From: CABMGO01 sp964408125
GTDB taxonomy: Archaea > Nanobdellota > Nanobdellia > Pacearchaeales > GW2011-AR1
Assembly (NCBI GenBank): GCA_964408125.1
Contig: CAYOYC010000004.1
Span: forward strand, 1 to 40,901
Direction: 5' to 3'
DNA: 40,901 nucleotides
A model generated the notes under the pieces. That model saw only the letters and a program-made list of their open reading frames with translations. It made no database searches and was not told the DNA's origin. This document shows positions 22,142 to 30,225 of the stretch, piece by piece; within the stretch, counting starts at the first letter, position 1, and each line of letters starts with the position of its first letter. The translations under genes and the position numbers were made by a program.

Positions 22142-22843
22142 TTAGTATTTTATATTTACTTTATCACAATAGTCTTCAGCAATTTCCTTTAGTTCTTGCA
22201 TATATGTTTCCTGGGTGTTTGGTTCTTGTTTGTATTTATCATCCACGAATTCACCATGATTTTTGAATCCCTGAAGAGAGAATATTTGAATTTTATTATT
22301 CGTTATACTTTTAATCCATTCCATCATTTCTTTGAAGTTTTCTTTTGTGTGAATACTTGGTAATATAGTAGTTCTAAATTCATATTCTGGTAATTGTGAT
22401 ATGATTTTAATACTTTTTTCTATTTTTTCTATGGGGAAACTAATTCCAATTGTTTTTTCATAATCTTTTTTAGCCGACTTTATGTCCATTGCTGCATAAT
22501 CTACTAATTTTTTATCTATTAGTTCTTGTAATTTTTCCGGGAAACTTCCATTAGTGTCTATTTTTATTTTTAAATCAAGGGATTTTATTTTTTCTAGAAA
22601 TTTTATATCGATTGATAATAGCGGTTCTCCCCCCGTGAAACAGATTGCTTCTATAATTTCTTCTCGGCTCTTTAAAAAATCAAAAATTTCGTTTTCTTGT
22701 ATATCGGTGGCATCTTCTCTTATTACAAGAGACGGATTATAGCAGAAACCACAGCGAAAACTACAACCAAACAAAAAAATCGTACAGGCAATTTTACCAG
22801 GGTAATCTATAAATGTTGCTCGTTCTATGTGTTTTATTTTCAT
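22142..22843 (-). CDS. nrdG: Anaerobic ribonucleotide reductase activase (radical SAM)
   Basis: The protein has 233 residues. The radical-SAM cluster motif C27-x3-C31-x2-C34 is in FGCSFRCGFCYNP, and GGEP (71-74) binds SAM. It generates the glycyl radical on NrdD. The length is that of the longer archaeal/bacterial type rather than the short E. coli form. It starts 2 bp after the stop of the small glycyl-radical gene, so activase and its substrate peptide are translationally linked. Confidence 0.92.
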   Translation of the reverse strand: MKIKHIERATFIDYPGKIACTIFLFGCSFRCGFCYNPSLVIREDATDIQENEIFDFLKSREEIIEAICFTGGEPLLSIDIKFLEKIKSLDLKIKIDTNGSFPEKLQELIDKKLVDYAAMDIKSAKKDYEKTIGISFPIEKIEKSIKIISQLPEYEFRTTILPSIHTKENFKEMMEWIKSITNNKIQIFSLQGFKNHGEFVDDKYKQEPNTQETYMQELKEIAEDYCDKVNIKY

Positions 22844-22845
22844 AA

Positions 22846-22965
22846 TTATACAACAAAGGTTTGTCTGTCCCTAAATTCTTGTGCTTTGCCGTTATTCCAT
22901 TGTTTGACCGGTCTTATATAACCGCAGACTCTGGAATACACTTCACATTTAGTTCGTTCTTTCAT
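22846..22965 (-). CDS. Stand-alone glycyl-radical tail of NrdD (39 residues)
   Basis: I translated this ORF by hand: MKERTKCEVYSRV, then CGYIRPVKQWNNGKAQEF and RDRQTFVV. The segment VCGYIRPVKQWNNGK is the C-terminal glycyl-radical motif normally fused to NrdD, so G15 should carry the radical. The NrdD body (22976-25003) lacks it. The ATG at 22965 has a GGAGGTG Shine-Dalgarno 4 nt upstream, 10 bp after the NrdD stop, and the frame is +1 relative to NrdD, so read-through cannot fuse them. Cys7 and Cys14 are present; Cys7 might complete the NrdD zinc site. A +1 shift at the AAAAAC run before the stop is a less likely way to make a fusion. Confidence 0.85.
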   Translation of the reverse strand: MKERTKCEVYSRVCGYIRPVKQWNNGKAQEFRDRQTFVV

Positions 22966-22975
22966 ATACACCTCC

Positions 22976-25003
22976 TTAGTTTTTCGACTCTGACACTTTT
23001 TCCTGAGCAATCTCTTCGTCGCACTTTGGACAAAATTCATGTTCGCCTGTTAGATAACCATGTATCGGACAGATGGAAAACGTCGGAGTGATTGTGAAAT
23101 ACGGTAGATGATATTTTTCAGAAATTTTCTTAATTAACATTTTAACCATTTCGGGAGATATTTTCTCTCCTATAAAACCGTGAAAGACTGTGCCACCAGT
23201 GTATTTACACTGTAAGCTATCTTGTAAATTAAGCGCCTCAAATATATCTGGGGTATGATTTACGGGGAGTTGAGTTGAGTTTGTATAATATGGCTCTGCT
23301 CCCGCCTTAACTGCTTCTTCATTTGCAACCATTATTCTCCCAAATCTTTTTTTATCCATTCTGGAGAATCTGTATGTTGTTCCTTCTCCTGGTGTCGCCT
23401 CTAGATTATAGATATTTCCAGTTTCTTTTTGATATTCTTCAAGCTTTTTTCTCATAAAATCTAAAACTTTTTCTGCGAATTCTCTTCCGTTTGGTGTTGC
23501 TATAGACTCTCCCTGTTTAAAGTTAGTGATAGCCTCATTCATACCAATTAGGCCTATTGTCGCGAAGTGATTTTTCCAATAGTGATTAAATCTTTCTTTT
23601 ACATGTCTCAGGTAAAATTTAGAATAGGGGTATAATCCGATTTCTGTAAGTTTTTCAATTGATTTTCTTTTTATTTCTAAGCTTTCCTTTGAAAGTTCCA
23701 TAAGATATTCTAATTTTCTGAAAAAATCGTTTTCATCTATAGCCGTGAATCCTAGACGTGGCATGTTTATTGTTACTACGCCAATTGAGCCGGTTTGCGG
23801 GTTTGATCCAAATAATCCGCCACCTCTTTTTCTTAGCTCGGTATTGTCTATACGTAATCGGCAGCACATACTTCTTGCATCTTCAGGTTTCATATCGGAA
23901 TTAACAAAATTAGAGAAATATGGAATTCCATATTTTGCAGTCATTTCCCAAATTAAATCATGGTTTGGGTTATTCCAATCGAAATCTTTTGTAATATTAT
24001 ATGTTGGAATTGGAAATGTGAAAACTCTTCCAGATGCGTCTCCTTCGATCATTACTTCGGCAAAGGCCCTATTAAATAAATCCATTTCTTTTTGAAACTC
24101 CTTGTATGTTTCTTTTTGTAGTTGTCCTCCAATGATTACGGGTTCATTTTCCATATAGTTAGGGACCTTCAAGTCCATTGTGACGTTTGTAAAAGGAGTT
24201 TGGAATCCGACTCTGGTTGGAACTGCAAGATTAAAAACGAATTCTTGCATAATTTGTTTTACTTGTTTATAATCTAGTTCGTCGTATCTGATAAACGGTG
24301 CGAGTAGGGAATCAAAGTTAGAGAATGCTTGTGCTCCTGCGGTTTCACCTTGTAGAGTATAAAAGAAATTAACGACTTGTCCCATTGCGGTTCGTAGATG
24401 TTTTGCGGGTTTTGATTGAACCTTTCCAGATACCCCAGTGAAACCCACCATAAGAATATCCTTAAGGTCCCAGCCTACACAATATGCTCCGAGGGTTCCA
24501 AGATCATGAACATGAATATCGCCATTTTCGTGTGCTTTTCTAATTGCCTCTGGGTAAACTCTCCTTAACCAATAATTTGTAATTATTTTTGTTGCAATAT
24601 AGTTGTTTAATCCCTGGAGAGAATAGCCCATGTTAGAATTTTCCTTAACCATCCAATCGTTTAATCCAATATAATCATCTACAGCCTCTATAGTGTCAAA
24701 TAATCCCTTAACTGTTCTTAATTCTTCATGAGATTTTCTATAAAGAATATATGCTTTTGCAGTTTGATCATGACCTTCTTTAATTAAAACTTTTTCGACG
24801 GCATCTTGAACCTCTTCGACACCCGGTATTCCATCTATTCCATATTTTTTTTCTAATTCTTCTAAGACCATATTCGCTAGAATTTTGGATTTATCTTGGT
24901 CTTGTCCGCCGACAGCTTTAACGGCTTTCCATATAGCATCTGCTATTTTATCTGATTGAAATTGGACGACACTTCCATCTCTTTTTCTTACTTTTGTTAC
25001 CAT
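22976..25003 (-). CDS. nrdD: Class III (anaerobic) ribonucleotide reductase, catalytic body
   Basis: The protein has 675 residues and reduces ribonucleotides to deoxyribonucleotides by radical chemistry without oxygen. Residues 1-95 are an ATP-cone (TKVRKRDGSVVQF; YILYRKSHEEL). The barrel contains C175 (AYCVGWDL) and the C380-C381 region (RSMCCRLRIDNTELR) with GLFGSNPQTGSIGVVTINM. The chain ends soon after a zinc motif with C645, H648, C658 and C661 (CPIHGY, CPKC) and 14 extra residues. The glycyl-radical loop is missing and is encoded by the next gene. It overlaps the nrdR stop by one base. Confidence 0.95.
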   Translation of the reverse strand: MVTKVRKRDGSVVQFQSDKIADAIWKAVKAVGGQDQDKSKILANMVLEELEKKYGIDGIPGVEEVQDAVEKVLIKEGHDQTAKAYILYRKSHEELRTVKGLFDTIEAVDDYIGLNDWMVKENSNMGYSLQGLNNYIATKIITNYWLRRVYPEAIRKAHENGDIHVHDLGTLGAYCVGWDLKDILMVGFTGVSGKVQSKPAKHLRTAMGQVVNFFYTLQGETAGAQAFSNFDSLLAPFIRYDELDYKQVKQIMQEFVFNLAVPTRVGFQTPFTNVTMDLKVPNYMENEPVIIGGQLQKETYKEFQKEMDLFNRAFAEVMIEGDASGRVFTFPIPTYNITKDFDWNNPNHDLIWEMTAKYGIPYFSNFVNSDMKPEDARSMCCRLRIDNTELRKRGGGLFGSNPQTGSIGVVTINMPRLGFTAIDENDFFRKLEYLMELSKESLEIKRKSIEKLTEIGLYPYSKFYLRHVKERFNHYWKNHFATIGLIGMNEAITNFKQGESIATPNGREFAEKVLDFMRKKLEEYQKETGNIYNLEATPGEGTTYRFSRMDKKRFGRIMVANEEAVKAGAEPYYTNSTQLPVNHTPDIFEALNLQDSLQCKYTGGTVFHGFIGEKISPEMVKMLIKKISEKYHLPYFTITPTFSICPIHGYLTGEHEFCPKCDEEIAQEKVSESKN

Positions 25004-25446
25004 TATTCTTTTAACTCCTTTATTTCTTTTTTCAAGTCTTCAATATTTGCAAATTCTTTACAAACACTTGCAAATCTGATGTACGCGATTTGGTCTATTT
25101 TTTTTAACTTGTCCATTATTATTTCGCCTATTTTTGTTGTTGGTATATCTTGGTCTTTTGCAGTTCGATATATTTTTGCTTCCACTTCGCCTATAATTTC
25201 TTCTATTTGTTCGTTTGTGAATGGACGTTTTTCTAGGGCTTTAACTATCCCCCTTTTTAGTTTTTCAACATTAAATTTTTCTTTACGTCCGTCTTTTTTA
25301 ATTACACCTAAATCGAGTTCTACTCTTTCATGTGTTGTAAATCTTTTTTCGCACTTGAGGCATTCTCTTCTTCTTCGTGTTATTCCCTCACTATCTCTTG
25401 AGTCATTCACCTTTGTTTCTTCGTTTTGACAGTATGGGCATTGCAT
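25003..25446 (-). CDS. nrdR: NrdR transcriptional repressor
   Basis: The protein has 147 residues. The zinc ribbon has C3, C6, C29 and C32 (MQCPYCQNEETKVNDSR, RRRRECLKC, RFTTHERVE), followed by an ATP-cone (VIKKDGRKEKFNVEKLKRGI). NrdR senses dATP/ATP and represses ribonucleotide reductase genes. It is near universal in bacteria but found in only some archaea. Here it heads an operon with nrdD and has two NrdR-box-like palindromes at its promoter, consistent with autoregulation. Confidence 0.95.
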   Translation of the reverse strand: MQCPYCQNEETKVNDSRDSEGITRRRRECLKCEKRFTTHERVELDLGVIKKDGRKEKFNVEKLKRGIVKALEKRPFTNEQIEEIIGEVEAKIYRTAKDQDIPTTKIGEIIMDKLKKIDQIAYIRFASVCKEFANIEDLKKEIKELKE

Positions 25447-25525
25447 TTTTTTGTTTTATCTCGCAACTTGCGAAGATTTATTTTAGCTTGTTCGAAGCGA
25501 ATTGTTTGCCGTCGATGTTCCGACG
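25447..25525 (-). promoter_or_regulatory. Structured nrdR leader
   Basis: The predicted transcript start (about 25552) leaves a leader of about 105 nt, most of it in this interval. It contains perfect short inverted repeats: TCGCAA/TTGCGA near 25457-25472 and CGTCG/CGACG (25510-25525), with a CTTCGAACAAGC element between. Long leaders are rare in this window. The function is unknown. Confidence 0.35.
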
Positions 25526-25582
25526 ACACAATAGGTTGTGGTATTTCTATTATTTTACCACAATATGTTGTGTTTTATAAAC
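25526..25582 (-). promoter_or_regulatory. Tandem NrdR boxes and TATA box of the nrd operon
   Basis: Two related palindromes, ACACAATAGGTTGTGG (25526-25541) and CCACAATATGTTGTGT (25558-25573), have identical CACAA/TTGTG arms and are 32 bp (three turns) apart. They match the bacterial NrdR box (ACAC-W-ATATAT-W-GTGT) at about 13 and 14 of 16 positions. GTTTATAAAA (25573-25582, minus strand) is the TATA box directly next to the second box. The boxes flank the predicted transcript start. Confidence 0.75.
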
Positions 25583-25627
25583 ACTCTAGTATTTAAACAT
25601 GTGTTACCACTTTCTGTAAATTAATTT

Positions 25628-26746
25628 CTATTTTCGTAGTTTTTTGATTCTTTCTAGTTTGGGGCCAATCCTTTCCGTAATTGTGGACCAAACAAGATTT
25701 TCTACCTGATCTGGGGTTCCATGTGCATTTATTTCAGTAATTATGCCATATTGTGGGTCTGCTCTTGGAAGATTTGCATAAAAGGAGATTTCTGCGCGGT
25801 ATCCAGCACGAACTCTTTCGTGAAAATCCAATTTTGCCGAATCAAAAAAATCGTCACCAACAATTCCTCTTGTCTTTCTTGTACGTGCAATTCCTATTTC
25901 TGGGCTTACATCTAAATATAAGGTTAGGTCTGATAAAATTCCTTCAGTTGCTTTTATATTTTCAGCTCGTAATGCTTCAATTCTAGAGGGATCTTGTGCA
26001 TGGCCTTGGTATACAACTGTCGAGTCTCCAGATCTGTCTAATATTAAACAATCAAATTCTCCAAGGCTAGGATTTGTTTTCTGTTCTTCTCCGCGTAAGT
26101 ATTCTTTATGCATGCATGGGCCGATTATATTATGATGAAGTAAGTTTCTTGCTGCAAAAAATAATCTTGCTTGTTGTTCGGCCGTTAGCTTTTCTTTTCC
26201 AAAATATGTTAATATTTCTGTTGAGACATTTTTTTCAATACCCATTTCTTCGGTTAGTTTTTTGACTAGTTGGTATAACGGGTTTAATTGTTTTGATTTT
26301 CCCTGTCTGTAAAGTTGTGCCTTAAAAGACATTCTATCATAAGTGTCGAATGGAAGACCGTCAAATCCTCCATTAATGACATATTCTAATATTCCGTATT
26401 TTATGTCCAATGGTGAAAGCTGGCTCATAACCATAGCTATGTTTATTTTTGCATAACTAGAGAGATGATCTTGGCTTATCCTTTCTGCAAATTCTTCAAG
26501 ATTAAAACCGGTTCTAACCAATGAAGGTAGGGAATATGGTGTGTCTATAACATTTTTAAGCGTAATTCGAAGTAATTCTGCTCTCGGGGTGGAGCCTGGT
26601 TCTTTTAATTGGGGCATTACTCTTAATCCTAATTTGGTAAGCCTTGTTCTGATTGCTCTGTCTACTGTGGTTTTCCCAGAGCCCTCGCCACCTTCTAGCT
26701 TTATTATTACAGAATCTCTTTCTTTTGGATCTAGTATTTTTACCAT
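25628..26746 (-). CDS. Thymidylate-kinase-like protein with large insertion
   Basis: The protein has 372 residues, against about 200 for ordinary dTMP kinases. The P-loop is G19-G-E-G-S-G-K25-T-T, followed by KEPGSTPRAELLR like the dTMP-kinase EPGGT region. Much further on come LILDRSGDSTVVYQGHAQ (the DR[YW]..S..AYQG motif) and LYLDVSPEIGIARTRKTRG (the DVxPExxxxR motif and lid). About 100-120 extra residues lie between P-loop and DR motif. The neighbours are thyA and the nrd operon, which fits a role in dTTP synthesis. Activity on dTMP is probable, not proven. Confidence 0.82.
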   Translation of the reverse strand: MVKILDPKERDSVIIKLEGGEGSGKTTVDRAIRTRLTKLGLRVMPQLKEPGSTPRAELLRITLKNVIDTPYSLPSLVRTGFNLEEFAERISQDHLSSYAKINIAMVMSQLSPLDIKYGILEYVINGGFDGLPFDTYDRMSFKAQLYRQGKSKQLNPLYQLVKKLTEEMGIEKNVSTEILTYFGKEKLTAEQQARLFFAARNLLHHNIIGPCMHKEYLRGEEQKTNPSLGEFDCLILDRSGDSTVVYQGHAQDPSRIEALRAENIKATEGILSDLTLYLDVSPEIGIARTRKTRGIVGDDFFDSAKLDFHERVRAGYRAEISFYANLPRADPQYGIITEINAHGTPDQVENLVWSTITERIGPKLERIKKLRK

Positions 26747-26800
26747 TGTCTGACTTGCCTTATCTATTCGAGAAACATTGAAGATTGTGTCTTATGCTTT

Positions 26801-27892
26801 TCAGGCATATTTTGCATTTTGTTCTGCTACTTTTCTTGCAATCACAGGTCTTGCTTCTGCGAACATTGATTGTGTTTCCGGATCGTTATAATACATAGTT
26901 CTTGCACCAGAGTCATCTGTTTCGCCAGGTAATCTACTGAAATTTCTAGTTCTTAAACTATTTCCGAATCTTTCTAAGAATTGTGGGAAATCTTTTCCAT
27001 AAACATGAAATGAATCTGCTTGGTAGTCTATTCTGCCTAATTGTACTGGCTCTTCTCTTTTTTTAGCTACTTCATCGGCAACGTATTGTGCTAAATGTAT
27101 AAATCCAAACATATTCATAAAATGTGCACCAAAAGCATCATTACTTCTAATTCTAATGTTTGTATTTAGTCTTGCTTTTCCTATTTTTTCGTCAGAATAA
27201 TTTACCCCTTCTGGAACCAATAATCCTTCGGGTGTCTCTCTCATGATTCTAAACCAAAATGATTGTAAACATGCAGGGTCTCCTATTTTAACATCTTCCC
27301 ATGGTTTCCAGGTTATCATTTGAGATCTTCTTGTTATTGGAGATTTTACTAAATTATTTATTGCTTCTTGAATTTGATTAATGGTTCCGGGTATTCCCGG
27401 TACACGATAGTCAGCAAATCTGCCATGGTAAGTATATTCCCAACGAGTATCTGTCGGGTCATCCGGATTTCTAACCCAATTATCTTTTATTCCATCAACA
27501 ACTTCTTGCCTATATTCTTCTAGATCTTCTAATCCTCCCGGAAAGGCTTTGTGTATCATGGGTTCTGCGAATGGTTGGTCTACAACTAAGTGCATTGTGG
27601 TATCTTTGCTTGGAGGGTCGATAAATAATCCTGACGTAGCATCTGCTCGATCATACTGGGTTCTTAAAAATCCACCATTTACCCATAAATTAATTAGAGC
27701 ATTTTCGTAAGTTTCTGCCAAGCCTGTTCCGTTTGCAAATAGAACAGGAATATTTCCAGATTGTTTTGCTCCAATCTGGCCCGTTTTTCCCCTATCTGTT
27801 CTGTCGGCTAGTAAATCGTCAAATTTATATTGTTTTTGTAAATCTGCGCAATGTTTCATCCATTCCCTTTCTGATCTTGGTTGCTCGTTCAT
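26801..27892 (-). CDS. thyA: Thymidylate synthase (ThyA family)
   Basis: The protein has 363 residues. The catalytic Cys208 is in IGDPACLQSFWFRI (the PC-x-x-x-QF region of ThyA). RSNDAFGAHFMNMFGF matches the folate/dUMP-binding RS-x-D-x-x-G-x-x-FN stretch, and RIDYQADSFHVYGKDF matches the H-x-Y region. It makes dTMP from dUMP with methylene-folate. Some residues differ from the bacterial consensus, so a related pyrimidine hydroxymethylase is a possible alternative. A TTATAAA element lies about 27 bp before the ATG, giving a leaderless transcript. Confidence 0.82.
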   Translation of the reverse strand: MNEQPRSEREWMKHCADLQKQYKFDDLLADRTDRGKTGQIGAKQSGNIPVLFANGTGLAETYENALINLWVNGGFLRTQYDRADATSGLFIDPPSKDTTMHLVVDQPFAEPMIHKAFPGGLEDLEEYRQEVVDGIKDNWVRNPDDPTDTRWEYTYHGRFADYRVPGIPGTINQIQEAINNLVKSPITRRSQMITWKPWEDVKIGDPACLQSFWFRIMRETPEGLLVPEGVNYSDEKIGKARLNTNIRIRSNDAFGAHFMNMFGFIHLAQYVADEVAKKREEPVQLGRIDYQADSFHVYGKDFPQFLERFGNSLRTRNFSRLPGETDDSGARTMYYNDPETQSMFAEARPVIARKVAEQNAKYA

Positions 27893-28040
27893 AATAAGAT
27901 TTATTTTTTATTTTCTTTATAAATAATATTACGTATAGAAGTATATATTAGACTTAATATTTATTTAAAAAGCGATTCACTCTTAAAAGATAAAATTTTA
28001 TTTCGCAAGATTTATAAAGGTATTAAAATAAACTAGGTTT

Positions 28041-28997
28041 ATGGTTAAGAAAAAAGAGCGTGCGGGAGTTAAGGAGTCCGAAGATATTAAATCAAAAAAG
28101 AAGTTTAATATTTCTAAGTTAAATTATTGGATGGTTGCTACTATCGTTTTAGCTGTTTTATTAGTTGTTATTGTTTCTGTGAATTCATTTTCTACGATAT
28201 CTGAAAAAGTTGCTGCTCAAAAGATTGTGGATCTTGCAGCTATCTCTGGTTTTAATTTAACTGTTCTTGGGGTTCAAGATAAAGGAGATATATATCAAGT
28301 TAATTATAGCATAGAAGGACAAGAGGGAATAATAGATATTTCTAAAGATGGAAAATATGTGGGTCAGATGAATGAATATCCAAAGAATGATGAGTCCGAT
28401 GTCCCAGCAGCAGAAGTTCCAACTGAGGTTCCTAAATCTGACAAACCTAAAATAGAATTATATGTTTGGGGATATTGTCCGTATGGTGTTCAAGCACAAG
28501 GGCCGATGGCACAAGTTGCTCAATTATTAAAAGCAGGCGCTGATTTTGAAATCGTTCCTTATTATGATGGTCATGGTGCATATGAAACTCAACAGAATAG
28601 AATACAGTTATGTATACAGAAATTAGCGAAGGATAAGTATTGGTCCTATGCAGCTAAGTTTGTGAGTGATGTTTATCCTCTTTGCTCTGCTCAGAGAACA
28701 GAAGATTGTGATAAAACAGAATCTATTAAGGCTATGAAGGCCGTTGGAATTGATTCTGCCAAGATAATGTCTTGTGTAAGTAGCGATGGAGCATCTTTAT
28801 CCACAGCAGCTTCTGCTAAGGCGCAACAAAATGGTGTAAGTGGTTCTCCAACTGTTATAATTAATGGAGTAATATCAAATGCCGCAAGAAGTGCTGAAGC
28901 ATATAAGACCGCAGTTTGTAATGCTTTTAATAATGCTCCTTCTGCTTGTTCAAGTACTTTAGATTCTAGTGCTGCAGCTGCTGCAGGAAATTGTTAG
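28041..28997 (+). CDS. Membrane-anchored DsbA-like thioredoxin-fold protein
   Basis: The protein has 318 residues. There is one membrane anchor (about 29-48, WMVATIVLAVLLVVIV), a linker rich in Pro and Glu, and then a thioredoxin/DsbA-like domain from about 136 facing outside. The active site is C146-P-Y-G149 (WGYCPYGVQ), so the second Cys of CPYC is Gly. A cis-proline loop GSPTVIING is present. At least eight more Cys follow, including a C-terminal NC, so alternative thiol pairs are possible. It probably acts in extracytoplasmic thiol chemistry. TTTATAAAG lies 26 bp before the ATG. Confidence 0.8.
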   Translation: MVKKKERAGVKESEDIKSKKKFNISKLNYWMVATIVLAVLLVVIVSVNSFSTISEKVAAQKIVDLAAISGFNLTVLGVQDKGDIYQVNYSIEGQEGIIDISKDGKYVGQMNEYPKNDESDVPAAEVPTEVPKSDKPKIELYVWGYCPYGVQAQGPMAQVAQLLKAGADFEIVPYYDGHGAYETQQNRIQLCIQKLAKDKYWSYAAKFVSDVYPLCSAQRTEDCDKTESIKAMKAVGIDSAKIMSCVSSDGASLSTAASAKAQQNGVSGSPTVIINGVISNAARSAEAYKTAVCNAFNNAPSACSSTLDSSAAAAAGNC

Positions 28998-29025
28998 TAA
29001 TTTTTTTAAATATATGATATCTTGA

Positions 29026-30225
29026 TTAAATAGCAAGTGGTTTATCTAAAAATTCTATTTCGTCTGCTTCTAGCTTAAGTTCTTGGCGAATGTTTTTATT
29101 TTGGAGGATTTGTCTGATAATTAGAAAATCTTTCATGGCCTCTTTCTTTGATAGGTGACAAAGTTTTGCGTATTTTTCACAGATTGATTTTTTCTTTGCA
29201 GATCTCTGGTTCTGTAACCAAATTTTAAGGACTCTTGTTGGCTTTTTGTAGTTTGTCCAGCCAGTTCGGTTATACTTTTTTGCTGCAGCAATTGCTGGGC
29301 CGAGTAAAAAATTTTCATATACTAAGAATCTCCAGTGTTGTTGTCTATGTATTCTTCCCTTGAAGACATCTGCCTTAGATAGTGCGTCAAATGCTTTTTG
29401 GAGTTCTATTCCCTTATATTCGTAGGGTATGTTTTCTTCGATCCAAAGGAATATTTCGTCTACGCTTAGATTTACTTCGTCGAAAATTGTAAGCATTTTT
29501 GAGTCTAGTTGAGAATTCTTAAAAATATATTGTAGTGCATTGAAAATTGAAATTTCTTTATTTCTTTCACTTATTTCTCTAACAATTGTTTTTTCATCCA
29601 TTTTTGAAACTTGCTGGAGATCATTTAGGGCAGCCCTTATATCTCCTCTTGCCTTTATGGAAATTGAAGTCAGAATGTCGTTAGAAATGAAAACGTTTTC
29701 TTTCAAAGAAACATCTTTTAACACCTGGAGGACGGTTTTGTAGTCTATTTCTTTTATCGCTACGAGTTCTCCTCTTTGTCTTAGTAGATTAAATTTTTGT
29801 TGCCATATATCATTTGCTGTTATAACTAAAGGGAAAGATGATTTTTCTATTAGGGCGAGAAGTTCGGTGAGTCCGCCTCTGTCTTTAATAGATATTCCGT
29901 CTACTTCGTCAATTAAAATTATTTTACTTTTTTTGAACAGACTTCTTTGCTGAGAGGCTGGTCCGATTATTTGAAATATTTTTTCCTTGTTTCTTAAATC
30001 TGAAGCATTCAATTCTAAGATTTCAGAGTCGTGTTCTGCTGCGATTGCATATGCGAGTGATGTTTTGCCAGTTCCGGGTGCTCCGTGTATTATTACTGCC
30101 TTTTTGGCTGGAAAGTTTCTCAAAAAAGATTTTATTTTATCTATTGCAAGTTCTTGTCCCCTTATATCATTAAAACAATGTGCCCTGTATTTCTCGCACC
30201 AAGGGAGGTTGTCGGAATTACTCAT
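29026..30225 (-). CDS. rfcL: Replication factor C large subunit
   Basis: The protein has 399 residues. As part of the clamp loader it opens PCNA on DNA. Walker A is GAPGTGKT (48-55) and Walker B LIDEVD (104-109), with sensor-type ITANDIW and RGDIRAALNDLQ. The N-terminal PWCEKYR is the RFC box. The C-terminus ends FLDKPLAI with no PIP box, unlike many archaeal RfcL proteins. It lies downstream of rfcS, and a small ORF between them overlaps its start by 8 bp. Confidence 0.93.
   Translation of the reverse strand: MSNSDNLPWCEKYRAHCFNDIRGQELAIDKIKSFLRNFPAKKAVIIHGAPGTGKTSLAYAIAAEHDSEILELNASDLRNKEKIFQIIGPASQQRSLFKKSKIILIDEVDGISIKDRGGLTELLALIEKSSFPLVITANDIWQQKFNLLRQRGELVAIKEIDYKTVLQVLKDVSLKENVFISNDILTSISIKARGDIRAALNDLQQVSKMDEKTIVREISERNKEISIFNALQYIFKNSQLDSKMLTIFDEVNLSVDEIFLWIEENIPYEYKGIELQKAFDALSKADVFKGRIHRQQHWRFLVYENFLLGPAIAAAKKYNRTGWTNYKKPTRVLKIWLQNQRSAKKKSICEKYAKLCHLSKKEAMKDFLIIRQILQNKNIRQELKLEADEIEFLDKPLAI

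Noticed and set aside
22846..23040. Longer 64-codon version of the glycyl-radical ORF starting inside nrdD
   Set aside because: Its upstream part is the wrong frame of the NrdD zinc region; the ATG at 22965 has a proper Shine-Dalgarno and the conserved segment starts there.
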